This document shows, in pieces, positions 17,576-25,901 of a stretch of 64,000 nucleotides of DNA. The position numbers were made by a program, and so were the translations under genes. This DNA comes from Eubacteriaceae bacterium Marseille-Q4139. Lineage in GTDB: Bacteria > Bacillota > Clostridia > Lachnospirales > Lachnospiraceae. Numbering within the stretch: position 1 is the first letter of the stretch; each line of letters starts with the position of its first letter. The stretch is taken from assembly GCA_018223415.1 (NCBI GenBank), contig JAGTTQ010000001.1:3459365-3523364 (forward strand), read 5' to 3'. The notes under the pieces are model-generated. The model was not told the origin of the DNA. It worked only from the letters and a program-made list of their open reading frames with translations, and ran no database searches.

Positions 17576-18163
17576 ATGATGTTCCAATGGTTTTCTTTCC
17601 TGTCCTATGCCGTCATCACGGCAGCAACTCCCGGCCCCAACAACATCATGTCCATGTCCAACGGGAGCCAGAAAGGCTTTTTAAAGGCGATGCCATTCAA
17701 TCTCGGCATATGGGCCGGTTTTTCTGTGGTCATGTGCCTCTGCACGGCCTTTTGCAGCTTTCTGTCGTCACTGATTCCGAAAATTAAGCTGCCTATGCTG
17801 ATTTTAGGAGCTGCCTATATGCTGTACCTGGCCTGGGAAACCGTAAAAAGCACTGGAGAGATAGAAGAAATTTCTGCCCGCGGCGGATTCTTTTCCGGCT
17901 TGTTTCTCCAGTTTGTCAATCCCAAGATCTATATCTACTGCATCATGTCCATGGAAGCTTACATACTTCCCATTTACCACGGCCAGGCCCTGCCGCTTTT
18001 TGGCTTTGCCATGCTGCTTTCGTTCATTGGCTTTGCCTTTACCGTTGTCTGGTCGGCCTTTGGCTCCGCATTCCGTATCCTGTTTTCCAGGTACGCGAAG
18101 GCCGTGAATACGGTCATGGCCCTGCTTCTTGTCTACTGCGCCGTTTCCCTGTTCGCAGCATAA
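17576..18163 (+). CDS. LysE/RhtB family amino-acid exporter
   Basis: Inner-membrane exporter of about 195 residues with six hydrophobic helices. The N-terminal AATPGPNNIMSMSNGSQKG is the LysE/RhtB signature, and the fourth helix region has the LQFVNPKIYIY motif. Members export lysine, threonine, homoserine or cysteine derivatives. AAAGGAG at 17563-17569 sits directly against an ATG at 17570, so the ATG at 17576 (or 17579) is the better start. Divergent from the XRE-cupin regulator that probably controls it. Confidence 0.9.
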   Translation: MMFQWFSFLSYAVITAATPGPNNIMSMSNGSQKGFLKAMPFNLGIWAGFSVVMCLCTAFCSFLSSLIPKIKLPMLILGAAYMLYLAWETVKSTGEIEEISARGGFFSGLFLQFVNPKIYIYCIMSMEAYILPIYHGQALPLFGFAMLLSFIGFAFTVVWSAFGSAFRILFSRYAKAVNTVMALLLVYCAVSLFAA

Positions 18164-18201
18164 GCTTTTGCCCGTTTCCGCCCCAAAGAAAAAGACAGGA
18201 C

Positions 18202-18231
18202 TTGCCAATTCAGGGCAAAAGAGTGTATAAT
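18202..18231 (+). promoter_or_regulatory. Promoter of parE-parC
   Basis: TTGCCA (18202-18207), 18-base spacer, TATAAT (18226-18231), 43 bases before the parE start. Confidence 0.7.
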
Positions 18232-18274
18232 GGTACGGACTGTAAACTGGAAGTACAAGATCTGGAGGTAAGAC

Positions 18275-20194
18275 ATGGGGAAAGCACAGTATAATGCGGA
18301 CAGCATCACCGTTTTAGAGGGGTTAGAGGCCGTCCGCAAGCGCCCCGGCATGTATATCGGCGGCGTCGGCACAAAAGGCTTAAACCATTTGATTTATGAG
18401 ATTGTAGACAATGCGGTGGACGAGCACCTGGCCGGCTACTGCACGGAGATTTTTGTGACCCTGGAGGACGACGGCTCCTGCACGGTGTTTGACAACGGCC
18501 GCGGGATTCCCGTGGAAATGCATAAAAAAGGCGTTTCCGCCGAACGCGTGGTATTATCCACGCTCCATGCCGGCGGAAAGTTTGACAATAATTCCTATAA
18601 GACAAGCGGCGGCCTCCACGGCGTCGGCTCCTCGGTGGTGAACGCCCTTTCCGAGCGGTTAAAAATCCGCGTGTTCCGGGACGGCTTTATTCACTATGAC
18701 GAGTACGAAAAGGGAATTCCCGTGGTAGAATTAAAGGACGGGCTGCTCCCGACCGCAGGGAAGACGAAGCTTACGGGTACGGAGATCCGCTTCTGGCCCG
18801 ACGGCAGCATTTTTGAAAAGACAAGATTTAAGGCCGACTGGCTGAAGAGCCGCCTCCATGAGACGGCCTATTTGAATCCGAAGCTGACAATCCATTACGA
18901 GAATAAGCGGCACGGGGAGGAGGAGTCCATTCTTTTTTCCGAACCGGACGGAATTATCGCCTACGTGCGGGAATTAAACGCCGGGAAGGAAGCCGTTCAC
19001 GCCCCGGTGTATTTTAAGGGCACGTCGGAAAACATCGAGGTGGAGGTGGCCTTTCAGTTCGTGGACGCCTTTGAGGAGAACGTCCTCGGCTTCTGCAACA
19101 ACATTTTTACCCAGGAGGGCGGAAGCCACCTGGTAGGCTTTAAGACGAAGTTTACGATGCTCATCAACTCTTACGCAAGAGAGCTTGGGATTTTAAAAGA
19201 AAAAGATACGAATTTCACCGGTGCAGACACGAGAAACGGCATGACGGCCGTCGTCGCTGTCAAGCACCCCGATCCGATTTTTGAGGGACAGACGAAGACG
19301 AAGCTTGCAAGCGCCGACGCCGCAAAGGCGGTGGCAGCCATCAGCGGCGAGGAGCTGGAGCTGTTTTTTGACAGGAACCTGGAAATCTTAAAATCCATCA
19401 TCGCCTGCGCGGAAAAATCCGCGAAGATCCGAAAGGCCGAGGAAAAGGCCAGAACCAACATGCTTTCCAAGTCAAAGTTTTCTTTTGACAGCAACGGAAA
19501 GCTCGCCAACTGCGAGAGCCGCGATCCGGCCAAATGCGAAATCTTTATCGTAGAGGGCGATTCCGCCGGAGGCTCTGCGAAGATGGGCCGCGACCGCCAG
19601 TTCCAGGCGATCCTGCCAATCCGCGGAAAGATCTTAAACGTGGAGAAGGCGTCCATGGACAAGGTGCTTGCAAATGCGGAGATCAAGACCATGATCAACG
19701 CCTTCGGCTGCGGCTTTTCGGAGGGGTACGGAAACGATTTCGACATTACGAAGCTGCGCTACGATAAAATCATTTTAATGACGGATGCCGACGTGGACGG
19801 AAGCCACATCGACACGCTGCTTTTAACCTTTTTGTACCGGTTCATGCCGGAGCTCATCTACGACGGCCATGTCTACATCGCCATGCCGCCGCTTTATAAG
19901 GTGGTGCCGAAAAAGGGCGAGGAGAAGTATCTTTACGACGATAAGGCACTGGAGGAGTACCGGCGCACCCACAAGGGCGATTTCACGCTCCAGCGGTACA
20001 AAGGCCTCGGGGAGATGGACGCCGACCAGCTCTGGGAGACGACGTTAAACCCGGAAAACCGCGTCTTAAAGCTTGTGGAAATTGAGGATGCCAGGATGGC
20101 CTCCGAGGTGACGGAGCTTTTAATGGGAAGCGATGTGCCGCCGAGAAAGCAGTTTATCTACGACCATGCCGACGAGGCAGTGATCGACGCATAG
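18275..20194 (+). CDS. parE: Type IIA topoisomerase ATPase subunit, probably topoisomerase IV subunit B
   Basis: 639 residues. GHKL ATPase domain with EIVDNAVDE (Mg/ATP), DNGRGIPV and the GGLHGVGSSVVNALS lid; transducer domain; then TOPRIM with EGDSAGGSA and DADVDGSHI. It pairs with the subunit encoded 12 bases downstream to decatenate daughter chromosomes. GyrB has the same domains; I prefer ParE because the A subunit next door lacks a GyrA box. Ribosome site GGAGG 6 bases before the ATG. Confidence 0.85.
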   Translation: MGKAQYNADSITVLEGLEAVRKRPGMYIGGVGTKGLNHLIYEIVDNAVDEHLAGYCTEIFVTLEDDGSCTVFDNGRGIPVEMHKKGVSAERVVLSTLHAGGKFDNNSYKTSGGLHGVGSSVVNALSERLKIRVFRDGFIHYDEYEKGIPVVELKDGLLPTAGKTKLTGTEIRFWPDGSIFEKTRFKADWLKSRLHETAYLNPKLTIHYENKRHGEEESILFSEPDGIIAYVRELNAGKEAVHAPVYFKGTSENIEVEVAFQFVDAFEENVLGFCNNIFTQEGGSHLVGFKTKFTMLINSYARELGILKEKDTNFTGADTRNGMTAVVAVKHPDPIFEGQTKTKLASADAAKAVAAISGEELELFFDRNLEILKSIIACAEKSAKIRKAEEKARTNMLSKSKFSFDSNGKLANCESRDPAKCEIFIVEGDSAGGSAKMGRDRQFQAILPIRGKILNVEKASMDKVLANAEIKTMINAFGCGFSEGYGNDFDITKLRYDKIILMTDADVDGSHIDTLLLTFLYRFMPELIYDGHVYIAMPPLYKVVPKKGEEKYLYDDKALEEYRRTHKGDFTLQRYKGLGEMDADQLWETTLNPENRVLKLVEIEDARMASEVTELLMGSDVPPRKQFIYDHADEAVIDA

Positions 20195-20206
20195 TGAGGA
20201 GAACAT

Positions 20207-22444
20207 ATGGCTGAGAGAATTATCAGAACGGAATATTCGGAGGAGATGCAGAAAAGCTATCTGGACTACTCCATGAGCGTCATCACGGCCCGCGCCATCC
20301 CGGACGCCAGGGACGGCTTAAAGCCGGTGCAGAGGCGCGTGCTCTACGACATGAGCGAGCTGCGGCTAAACCACGATAAGCCCCACAGGAAGTCGGCGCG
20401 TATCGTCGGCGATACCATGGGTAAGTACCATCCCCACGGCGACAGCTCCATTTATGAAACCCTGGTGGTTCTGTCCCAGGCGTTTAAAAAGGGAATGCCC
20501 CTTGTGGACGGCCACGGGAACTTTGGCTCCATCGAAGGCGACGGCGCCGCGGCCATGCGCTACACCGAGGCCAGGCTTCAGAAATTTGCCGAGGAGGTCT
20601 ACTTAAAAGACCTGGATAAGACCGTGGAATTCGTCTCCAACTACGACGAGACGGAGCGGGAGCCGGAGGTGCTTCCTGTCCGCGTACCGAACCTTTTAAT
20701 CAACGGCGCCGAGGGCATCGCCGTGGGTATGAGCACCAGCATCCCGCCCCACAACCTGGGCGAGGTCATCGACGCCCTGAAGGCCTATATCGACAACCGC
20801 CTCCTGACGGTCTCGGATTTAATGGAGTACATGCCGGGGCCGGATTTCCCCACCGGCGGCATCATTGCCAATAAAAGCGAGCTGCTCTCGATTTATGAGA
20901 CGGGAACAGGGAAATTAAAGCTCCGCGGCCGCATGGAGGTGGAGCTTGGAAGAAGGAAGACAGACCGTGACAAGCTTGTGATTACGGAAATCCCCTACAC
21001 GATGATCGGCGCGGGAATCAATAAGCTTTTGGTGGACATCGCCGATCTGGTGGAGTCCAAAAAGCTGCCGGACGTGGTGGACATTTCTAACCAGTCCAAC
21101 AAAGAGGGGATCCGCATCGTTTTGGAGCTTAAAAAGGATGCGGATATCCAGAAAATCCGCAATCTCCTCTATAAGAAAACAAAGCTTGAGGACACTTTCG
21201 GCGTCAACATGCTGGCCATTGCGGACGGCAGGCCGGAGACCATGAATTTAAAGGAGATTTTAAACACCTTCCTGGAGTTCCAGTATCGGAACATGACGAA
21301 AAAGTACGGCGTCCTTCTGGAAAAGGAGCTGGAAAAGAAGGAAATCCAGGAGGGGCTTATCGAGGCCTGCGACGTCATCGACTTAATTATCGCGGTGCTG
21401 CGCGGCTCCAAAAACTTAAAGGATGCCAAGGAATGCCTGATGCACGGCGACACATCGAAAATCAAATTCCGGGCGCCGGGCTTCGAGGAGGACGCGAAAA
21501 AGCTCTGCTTTACGGAAAAGCAGGCCACGGCCATCCTGGAAATGCGGCTTTATAAGCTCATCGGCCTGGAGATCATTGCGCTCCAGAAGGCCTATAAGGA
21601 GACGTTAAAGAAAATCCGCGAGTACCGTCACATCCTGGCCAGCCAGAAAAACATGGACGAGGTCATAAAAGAAGACCTGGATCAGATTAAGGCTGAGTTT
21701 TCCATGCCGCGGCGCACGCTCATCGAGGACGGCGGCGAAATCGTCTGCGAGGAGGTCAAGGAGGCGGCGAGAGAAGTCGTCTTCGTCATGGACCGGTTCG
21801 GCTACTGCAAGATTATGGATCCGGCCCTTTATGAGAAGAACAAGGAGACAGCAGACGCGGAGAGCGTCCGGACGCTCCCTGTGATGACCGACGACAGGCT
21901 CTGCTTCTTTACGGATCTCGGGGCGCTCTATCAGGTGAAGGCGGCCGATGTGCCGGCAGGAAAACTCCGGGACAAAGGCGTGCCTCTCGACAACATCAGC
22001 CGCTTTGACGGCACAAAGGAGCGGATTCTCCTTGCCATGACGGCGTCGGCGCTTCCCGGCGCGAAGCTTCTCTTTGCGACGGCTCAGTCCATGGTAAAGC
22101 TTGTGCCCGGTGAGGAATTCATAACGGCAAACCGCATGGTTTCGGCAACGAAGCTTGCGGACGGCGATACGGTGGCTGAAATCCGCCTGATGGGCGAAGA
22201 AAAGGAGGCTGTGCTCCAGTCGGCCCAGGGCATGTTTTTGCGGTTCTCCATGGAAGAGATCCCGCTTTTAAAGAAAAATTCTAGAGGCGTCCGCGGCATG
22301 AAGCTTTCGGACGGCGATATCCTGGAGCATGTTTATTTCCCGGAAACAGAACCGGTGATTACCTATAAAGAAAAGGAAGTCCACTTGACCCGCTTAAAGG
22401 CTGCAAAGCGCGACGGAAAAGGCAATAAGGTGCGGCTTTCCTAA
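20207..22444 (+). CDS. parC: Type IIA topoisomerase DNA-cleaving subunit, probably topoisomerase IV subunit A
   Basis: 745 residues. The catalytic tyrosine is Y119 in AAMRYTEARL. The quinolone-resistance region HPHGDSSIYETLV has Ser80/Ser81 and Glu84, the susceptible-type residues. The C-terminal pinwheel domain is short and I see no QRRGGKG-like GyrA box, which favours ParC (relaxing/decatenating) over GyrA (supercoiling). Starts 12 bases after parE. No terminator follows; deoD starts 24 bases downstream. Confidence 0.85.
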   Translation: MAERIIRTEYSEEMQKSYLDYSMSVITARAIPDARDGLKPVQRRVLYDMSELRLNHDKPHRKSARIVGDTMGKYHPHGDSSIYETLVVLSQAFKKGMPLVDGHGNFGSIEGDGAAAMRYTEARLQKFAEEVYLKDLDKTVEFVSNYDETEREPEVLPVRVPNLLINGAEGIAVGMSTSIPPHNLGEVIDALKAYIDNRLLTVSDLMEYMPGPDFPTGGIIANKSELLSIYETGTGKLKLRGRMEVELGRRKTDRDKLVITEIPYTMIGAGINKLLVDIADLVESKKLPDVVDISNQSNKEGIRIVLELKKDADIQKIRNLLYKKTKLEDTFGVNMLAIADGRPETMNLKEILNTFLEFQYRNMTKKYGVLLEKELEKKEIQEGLIEACDVIDLIIAVLRGSKNLKDAKECLMHGDTSKIKFRAPGFEEDAKKLCFTEKQATAILEMRLYKLIGLEIIALQKAYKETLKKIREYRHILASQKNMDEVIKEDLDQIKAEFSMPRRTLIEDGGEIVCEEVKEAAREVVFVMDRFGYCKIMDPALYEKNKETADAESVRTLPVMTDDRLCFFTDLGALYQVKAADVPAGKLRDKGVPLDNISRFDGTKERILLAMTASALPGAKLLFATAQSMVKLVPGEEFITANRMVSATKLADGDTVAEIRLMGEEKEAVLQSAQGMFLRFSMEEIPLLKKNSRGVRGMKLSDGDILEHVYFPETEPVITYKEKEVHLTRLKAAKRDGKGNKVRLS

Positions 22445-22468
22445 ATGGATGAAAAGGAGAAATGGCAA

Positions 22469-23185
22469 ATGGAAATGACGCCCACACCGCATATTGAAGC
22501 AAAATCCGGCGAGATTGCAGAATCCATCCTGCTGCCCGGCGACCCGCTGCGGGCGAAAATGATTGCAGAGACATTTTTTACGGATCCCGTGCAGTTTAAC
22601 GCCACGCGGAATATGCTGGGATTTACCGGGACATATAAAGGAAAGCGGATTTCGGTCATGGGAACCGGCATGGGCTGCCCGTCCATGGGGATTTATTCCC
22701 ACGAGCTGATCCATGGCTACGGCGTGAAGCGGCTGATCCGTGTGGGGACGGCTGGCGCCATGCGAAAAGATGTGAAGGTGCGCGACCTCATCTTTGCCAT
22801 GGGCGCCTGTGCCGCCACGGATTACGTGAGGCAGTTTGGCCTTCCAGGCGACTTTGCCTGCATTTGCAGCTTCCCGCTTCTTAAAAAGGCCGTGGAGGCG
22901 GCGGAGGCCGCGGGGCTTCCTTACCATGTGGGGAATGTGATGACCTCCGATCTTTTTTACACGCCGGAAAAATCAAGACATCAGGGCCTTTCCTTTGCCG
23001 ACATGGGCGTTCTGGCGGCGGAGATGGAGACGGCGGCGCTCTATGCCAATGCGGCGCTTGCCGGCGCAGAGGCCCTTACGATCTGTACGATCTCGGATTC
23101 CATGGTGACGGGAGAGTCGACCACTGCAAAGGAGCGGGAGACGTCGTTTCTTGACATGATCCGGGTGGCCCTTGAAATTTCTTGA
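22469..23185 (+). CDS. deoD: Purine-nucleoside phosphorylase, DeoD type
   Basis: Cleaves purine (deoxy)nucleosides with phosphate for salvage. 238 residues from the chosen start; the family's conserved opening HIEAKSGEIAESILLPGDPLRA follows directly, with the phosphate-binding GDPLR. The EMETAALY motif (nucleoside ribose binding) and ISDSMVTGE (catalytic Asp) are present. Start 22469 is preferred over 22445 because AAGGAG (22454-22459) is 9 bases before it and overlaps the earlier candidate's codons. Purine salvage fits with upp and the purO/purH genes elsewhere in the window. Confidence 0.95.
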   Translation: MEMTPTPHIEAKSGEIAESILLPGDPLRAKMIAETFFTDPVQFNATRNMLGFTGTYKGKRISVMGTGMGCPSMGIYSHELIHGYGVKRLIRVGTAGAMRKDVKVRDLIFAMGACAATDYVRQFGLPGDFACICSFPLLKKAVEAAEAAGLPYHVGNVMTSDLFYTPEKSRHQGLSFADMGVLAAEMETAALYANAALAGAEALTICTISDSMVTGESTTAKERETSFLDMIRVALEIS

Positions 23186-23267
23186 TTTTTGTCCGGATTT
23201 GATGTAGGATAAAACAAATATGGCGGGGCTGTTTTGATACTGGCTCCGTATGAGGAGACGATGCAGC

Positions 23268-24353
23268 ATGGAGAAGAAACTGAAGGTAGGCATTCTCGGC
23301 GCGACTGGTATGGTTGGCCAGAGATTTATTTCCCTTTTGGAAAATCACCCGTGGTACGAGGTGGTGACGGTGGCGGCAAGTCCCCGCTCCGCAGGGAAGA
23401 CATATGAGGAGGCCGTCGGCGGCCGTTGGAAAATGACAACGCCGATGCCGGAGGGCGTAAAAAATCTGATTGTAAAGAACGTAAACGACGTAGCAGAGGT
23501 GGCAGCCACGGTGGATTTTGTGTTCAGCGCCGTGGACATGACAAAGGACGAGATCCGCGCCATCGAGGAGGCGTATGCGAAGGCGGAGACGCCGGTGGTT
23601 TCCAACAACAGTGCCCACCGCTGGACGCCGGACGTGCCGATGGTGATCCCGGAGGTGAACCCGGAACATTTCGCCGTCATCGAGCACCAGAAAAAGCGGC
23701 TGAAAACGGAGCGCGGCTTCATCGCCGTAAAGCCCAACTGCTCGATCCAGAGCTATGCGCCGGTGCTTTCCGCATGGAAGGAATTTGAACCGTATGAGGT
23801 GGTGTCGACGACTTACCAGGCCATTTCCGGCGCAGGAAAGACGTTTAAGGAATGGCCGGAGATGGTGGAGAATGTGATTCCCTACATCGGCGGCGAAGAG
23901 GAAAAGAGCGAGCAGGAGCCCTTGCGTATCTGGGGCACCATCGAAAACGGCGAGATCGTGAAGGCGAAGGAACCGGTTATCACCTGCCAGTGCGTCCGTG
24001 TGCCGGTATTAAACGGCCATACGGCGGCCGTGTTCGTGAAATTCCGGAAAAAGCCGACGAAGGAAGAGCTCATCGAGCGGATGGTTTCCTTCCGCGGCCT
24101 GCCCCAGGAATACGAGCTTCCCAGCGCGCCGAAGCAGTTTATCCAGTACCTTTCCGATGACAACCGGCCGCAGGTGACACTGGACGTGGATTTTGAGCAC
24201 GGCATGGGAATTTCCGTCGGAAGGCTCAGGGAGGATACGGTCTATGACTGGAAGTTCATCGGCCTGTCCCACAATACGGTGCGCGGCGCCGCAGGCGGAG
24301 CCATTCTCTGCGCCGAGCTTTTGACAAAGGAAGGCTATATTCAGGCAAGATAA
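23268..24353 (+). CDS. asd: Aspartate-semialdehyde dehydrogenase, archaeal/fungal type
   Basis: Reduces aspartyl phosphate to the semialdehyde for lysine/diaminopimelate, methionine and threonine. 361 residues. NADP-binding GATGMVGQRF near the N-terminus, catalytic Cys in KPNCSIQSY, and the substrate-binding QAISGAGKT. The length, the SNNSAH and the PNCSIQ form are of the archaeal/yeast class rather than the common bacterial one, which is frequent in clostridia. The start at 23268 follows GAGGAG with a 10-base gap; the earlier ATG at 23250 is not preceded by a ribosome site. Confidence 0.94.
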   Translation: MEKKLKVGILGATGMVGQRFISLLENHPWYEVVTVAASPRSAGKTYEEAVGGRWKMTTPMPEGVKNLIVKNVNDVAEVAATVDFVFSAVDMTKDEIRAIEEAYAKAETPVVSNNSAHRWTPDVPMVIPEVNPEHFAVIEHQKKRLKTERGFIAVKPNCSIQSYAPVLSAWKEFEPYEVVSTTYQAISGAGKTFKEWPEMVENVIPYIGGEEEKSEQEPLRIWGTIENGEIVKAKEPVITCQCVRVPVLNGHTAAVFVKFRKKPTKEELIERMVSFRGLPQEYELPSAPKQFIQYLSDDNRPQVTLDVDFEHGMGISVGRLREDTVYDWKFIGLSHNTVRGAAGGAILCAELLTKEGYIQAR

Positions 24354-24374
24354 GCGGACGGAAGCGAGGAAGTT

Positions 24375-25424
24375 ATGATAAAGAAAGAACGATTTGGAAC
24401 GATGCCGGACGGACGCCCGGTGAGCCTTTATACCATAGAAAATCCCGGCGGTGTTTCGGCTTCCTTTACGGATCTCGGCGCCGTTTGGGTAAAGCTTTTG
24501 GCGCCCGACTGGGAGGGAGCGAAAAAAGATGTGCTCCTGGGGTTTGATGATGCGGACGGGTATTTAAACAACGGCCCGCACTTTGGTTCTGTCGTGGGAC
24601 GGATTGCCAACAGGACGGCGAAGGGACAGTTTTTCTTAAACGGAACAGAGTACCGCCTTGCCATCAACAACGGTGAAAACAACCTCCACAGCGGCCTGGA
24701 CTATTATGATAGAAGACTCTGGGAGGCCGAAGAAGGCGGGGATGGCCGCAGCGTGACCTTTACCCTTTTAAGCCCGGACGGCGACCAGGGATATCCGGGG
24801 AATGCGAAGATTTCCGTCACCTATACGCTTTCGGAAAAGGACTGCGTGGAGATTGTCTACCGCGTCGTCTGTGACCAGGATACGCCGGTGAACCTGACGA
24901 ACCACGCCTATTTTAACCTGGCCGGCCATGACGGCGGAAGCGTTATGGGGCAGGAAGCCAGGATCGAAGCGGATTTCTATACACCGAACGGAAAAGATTC
25001 GATTCCCACCGGCGAGATTCTAAAGGTAGACGGGACACCGATGGATTTTCGGGCGGCCAAGGCCTTTGGCCGCGACATTGACGCAGAGTTCGACCAGCTT
25101 ACCTGGGCCGGCGGCTACGACCAGAACTGGTGCTTGAACCACCATCCCGGCGAGTATGCGCTTTCGGCCTGGGCGCACGATCCGGGAAGCGGTCGGGCCA
25201 TGGAGGTCTATACGGATGCGCCGGGTGTCCAGCTTTATACGGCAAACGGCCTTTCCGGCGTTTCGGGAAAAGGCGGCGTTTCCTACGGAAGACGCGGGGC
25301 GTTCTGCTTCGAGACGCAGTTTTATCCGGATTCGGCCAATAAGGCCCAGTTCCCAACTATTATCTTGAAGGCGGGGACGGAGCTTGTGAGCCGGACAGGG
25401 TATCGGTTTTATGTGGAAAAATAA
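24375..25424 (+). CDS. galM: Aldose 1-epimerase (galactose mutarotase)
   Basis: Interconverts alpha and beta anomers of galactose and related hexoses. 349 residues, beta-sandwich. GRIANR near residue 75, the catalytic-acid loop VNLTNHAYFNLAGH (catalytic His), and a late FETQFYPD with the catalytic Glu. It follows asd by 21 bases with GAGGAAG as ribosome site. No other galactose genes are nearby, so it is not part of a Leloir operon here. Its stop codon lies in the stem of a hairpin. Confidence 0.94.
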   Translation: MIKKERFGTMPDGRPVSLYTIENPGGVSASFTDLGAVWVKLLAPDWEGAKKDVLLGFDDADGYLNNGPHFGSVVGRIANRTAKGQFFLNGTEYRLAINNGENNLHSGLDYYDRRLWEAEEGGDGRSVTFTLLSPDGDQGYPGNAKISVTYTLSEKDCVEIVYRVVCDQDTPVNLTNHAYFNLAGHDGGSVMGQEARIEADFYTPNGKDSIPTGEILKVDGTPMDFRAAKAFGRDIDAEFDQLTWAGGYDQNWCLNHHPGEYALSAWAHDPGSGRAMEVYTDAPGVQLYTANGLSGVSGKGGVSYGRRGAFCFETQFYPDSANKAQFPTIILKAGTELVSRTGYRFYVEK

Positions 25425-25442
25425 CCGTTCTGCGGTTATTTT
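25419..25442 (+). terminator. Hairpin terminator overlapping the galM stop
   Basis: AAATAACCG (25419-25427) pairs with CGGTTATTT (25433-25441), loop TTCTG, in an AT-rich tail. The stop TAA is inside the stem. Confidence 0.6.
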
Positions 25443-25443
25443 G

Positions 25444-25646
25444 CCTGCGCATACTGGTTTTTGCGTTCACCGCAAAAATCCAGGCGCTAAGTTCCGCCGG
25501 AGGCCCATGGCCGCGCAGCGGATATGGTAGAATGACAGCAAAGCGGGCATTATACCTGCGCATTCTGGTTTCTGCGCTTGCCGCAGAAATCCAGGCGCTA
25601 AATTCCGCCGGAGGCCCATGGCCGCGCAGCGGACATGGTAGAATAA
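25444..25646. repeat. Two tandem 111-bp units, each with a conserved hairpin
   Basis: Unit 1 is 25444-25554; unit 2 starts at 25555 and stays similar to about 25646. Each unit has a long hairpin starting GCGCAT, with inner stem TTTTTGCG/CGCAAAAA in unit 1 and TTTCTGCG/CGCAGAAA in unit 2. The one T-A to C-G change is compensated on both arms, which suggests selection for RNA or cruciform structure. Each unit also has GGCCCATGGCC and GGTAGAAT at its 3' end. The minus strand stays open because 111 is a multiple of 3, but this does not look like a gene. Confidence 0.75.
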
Positions 25647-25737
25647 CGAGGAAAGCGCGGCTCATGCTTGCAGGAAGCCGCATTTGACGAGAAAAACCAT
25701 CGAGACAGTAGTCGAGATGGAAAAATAAAAGGAGAAG

Positions 25738-25762
25738 TGCCTGGGGCGGCCCGGGCATTTTT
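25738..25762 (+). terminator. Intrinsic terminator upstream of topB
   Basis: 8-bp stem TGCCTGGG/CCCGGGCA (one U-G pair), loop GCGG, then TTTTT. With the hairpin repeats upstream this could close a small non-coding transcript that lies between galM and topB. Confidence 0.75.
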
Positions 25763-25901
25763 CGTTTCCTATGGAACAAAAACGCTTCGCAGGGAGACGC
25801 GCTCTGCGTAAAAGGATATGGCTGTTAAAACAGCCGCGCTCCGGCGCGAGGGTGCGCGAGACGCACACTTTATTATTTTCGGTACAGGAGTCAAAAAACA
25901 G

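Noticed and set aside
18275..22444. DNA gyrase gyrB/gyrA
   Set aside because: Possible, but the A subunit is short at the C-terminus and no GyrA box is seen; topoisomerase IV fits better. Finding another pair near dnaA would settle it.
25360..25779. 139-codon minus-strand frame with two 37-residue repeats
   Set aside because: It stays open only because the 111-bp repeat is a multiple of three. It overlaps the galM 3' end and lacks a ribosome site, and the stem compensations point to RNA rather than protein selection.
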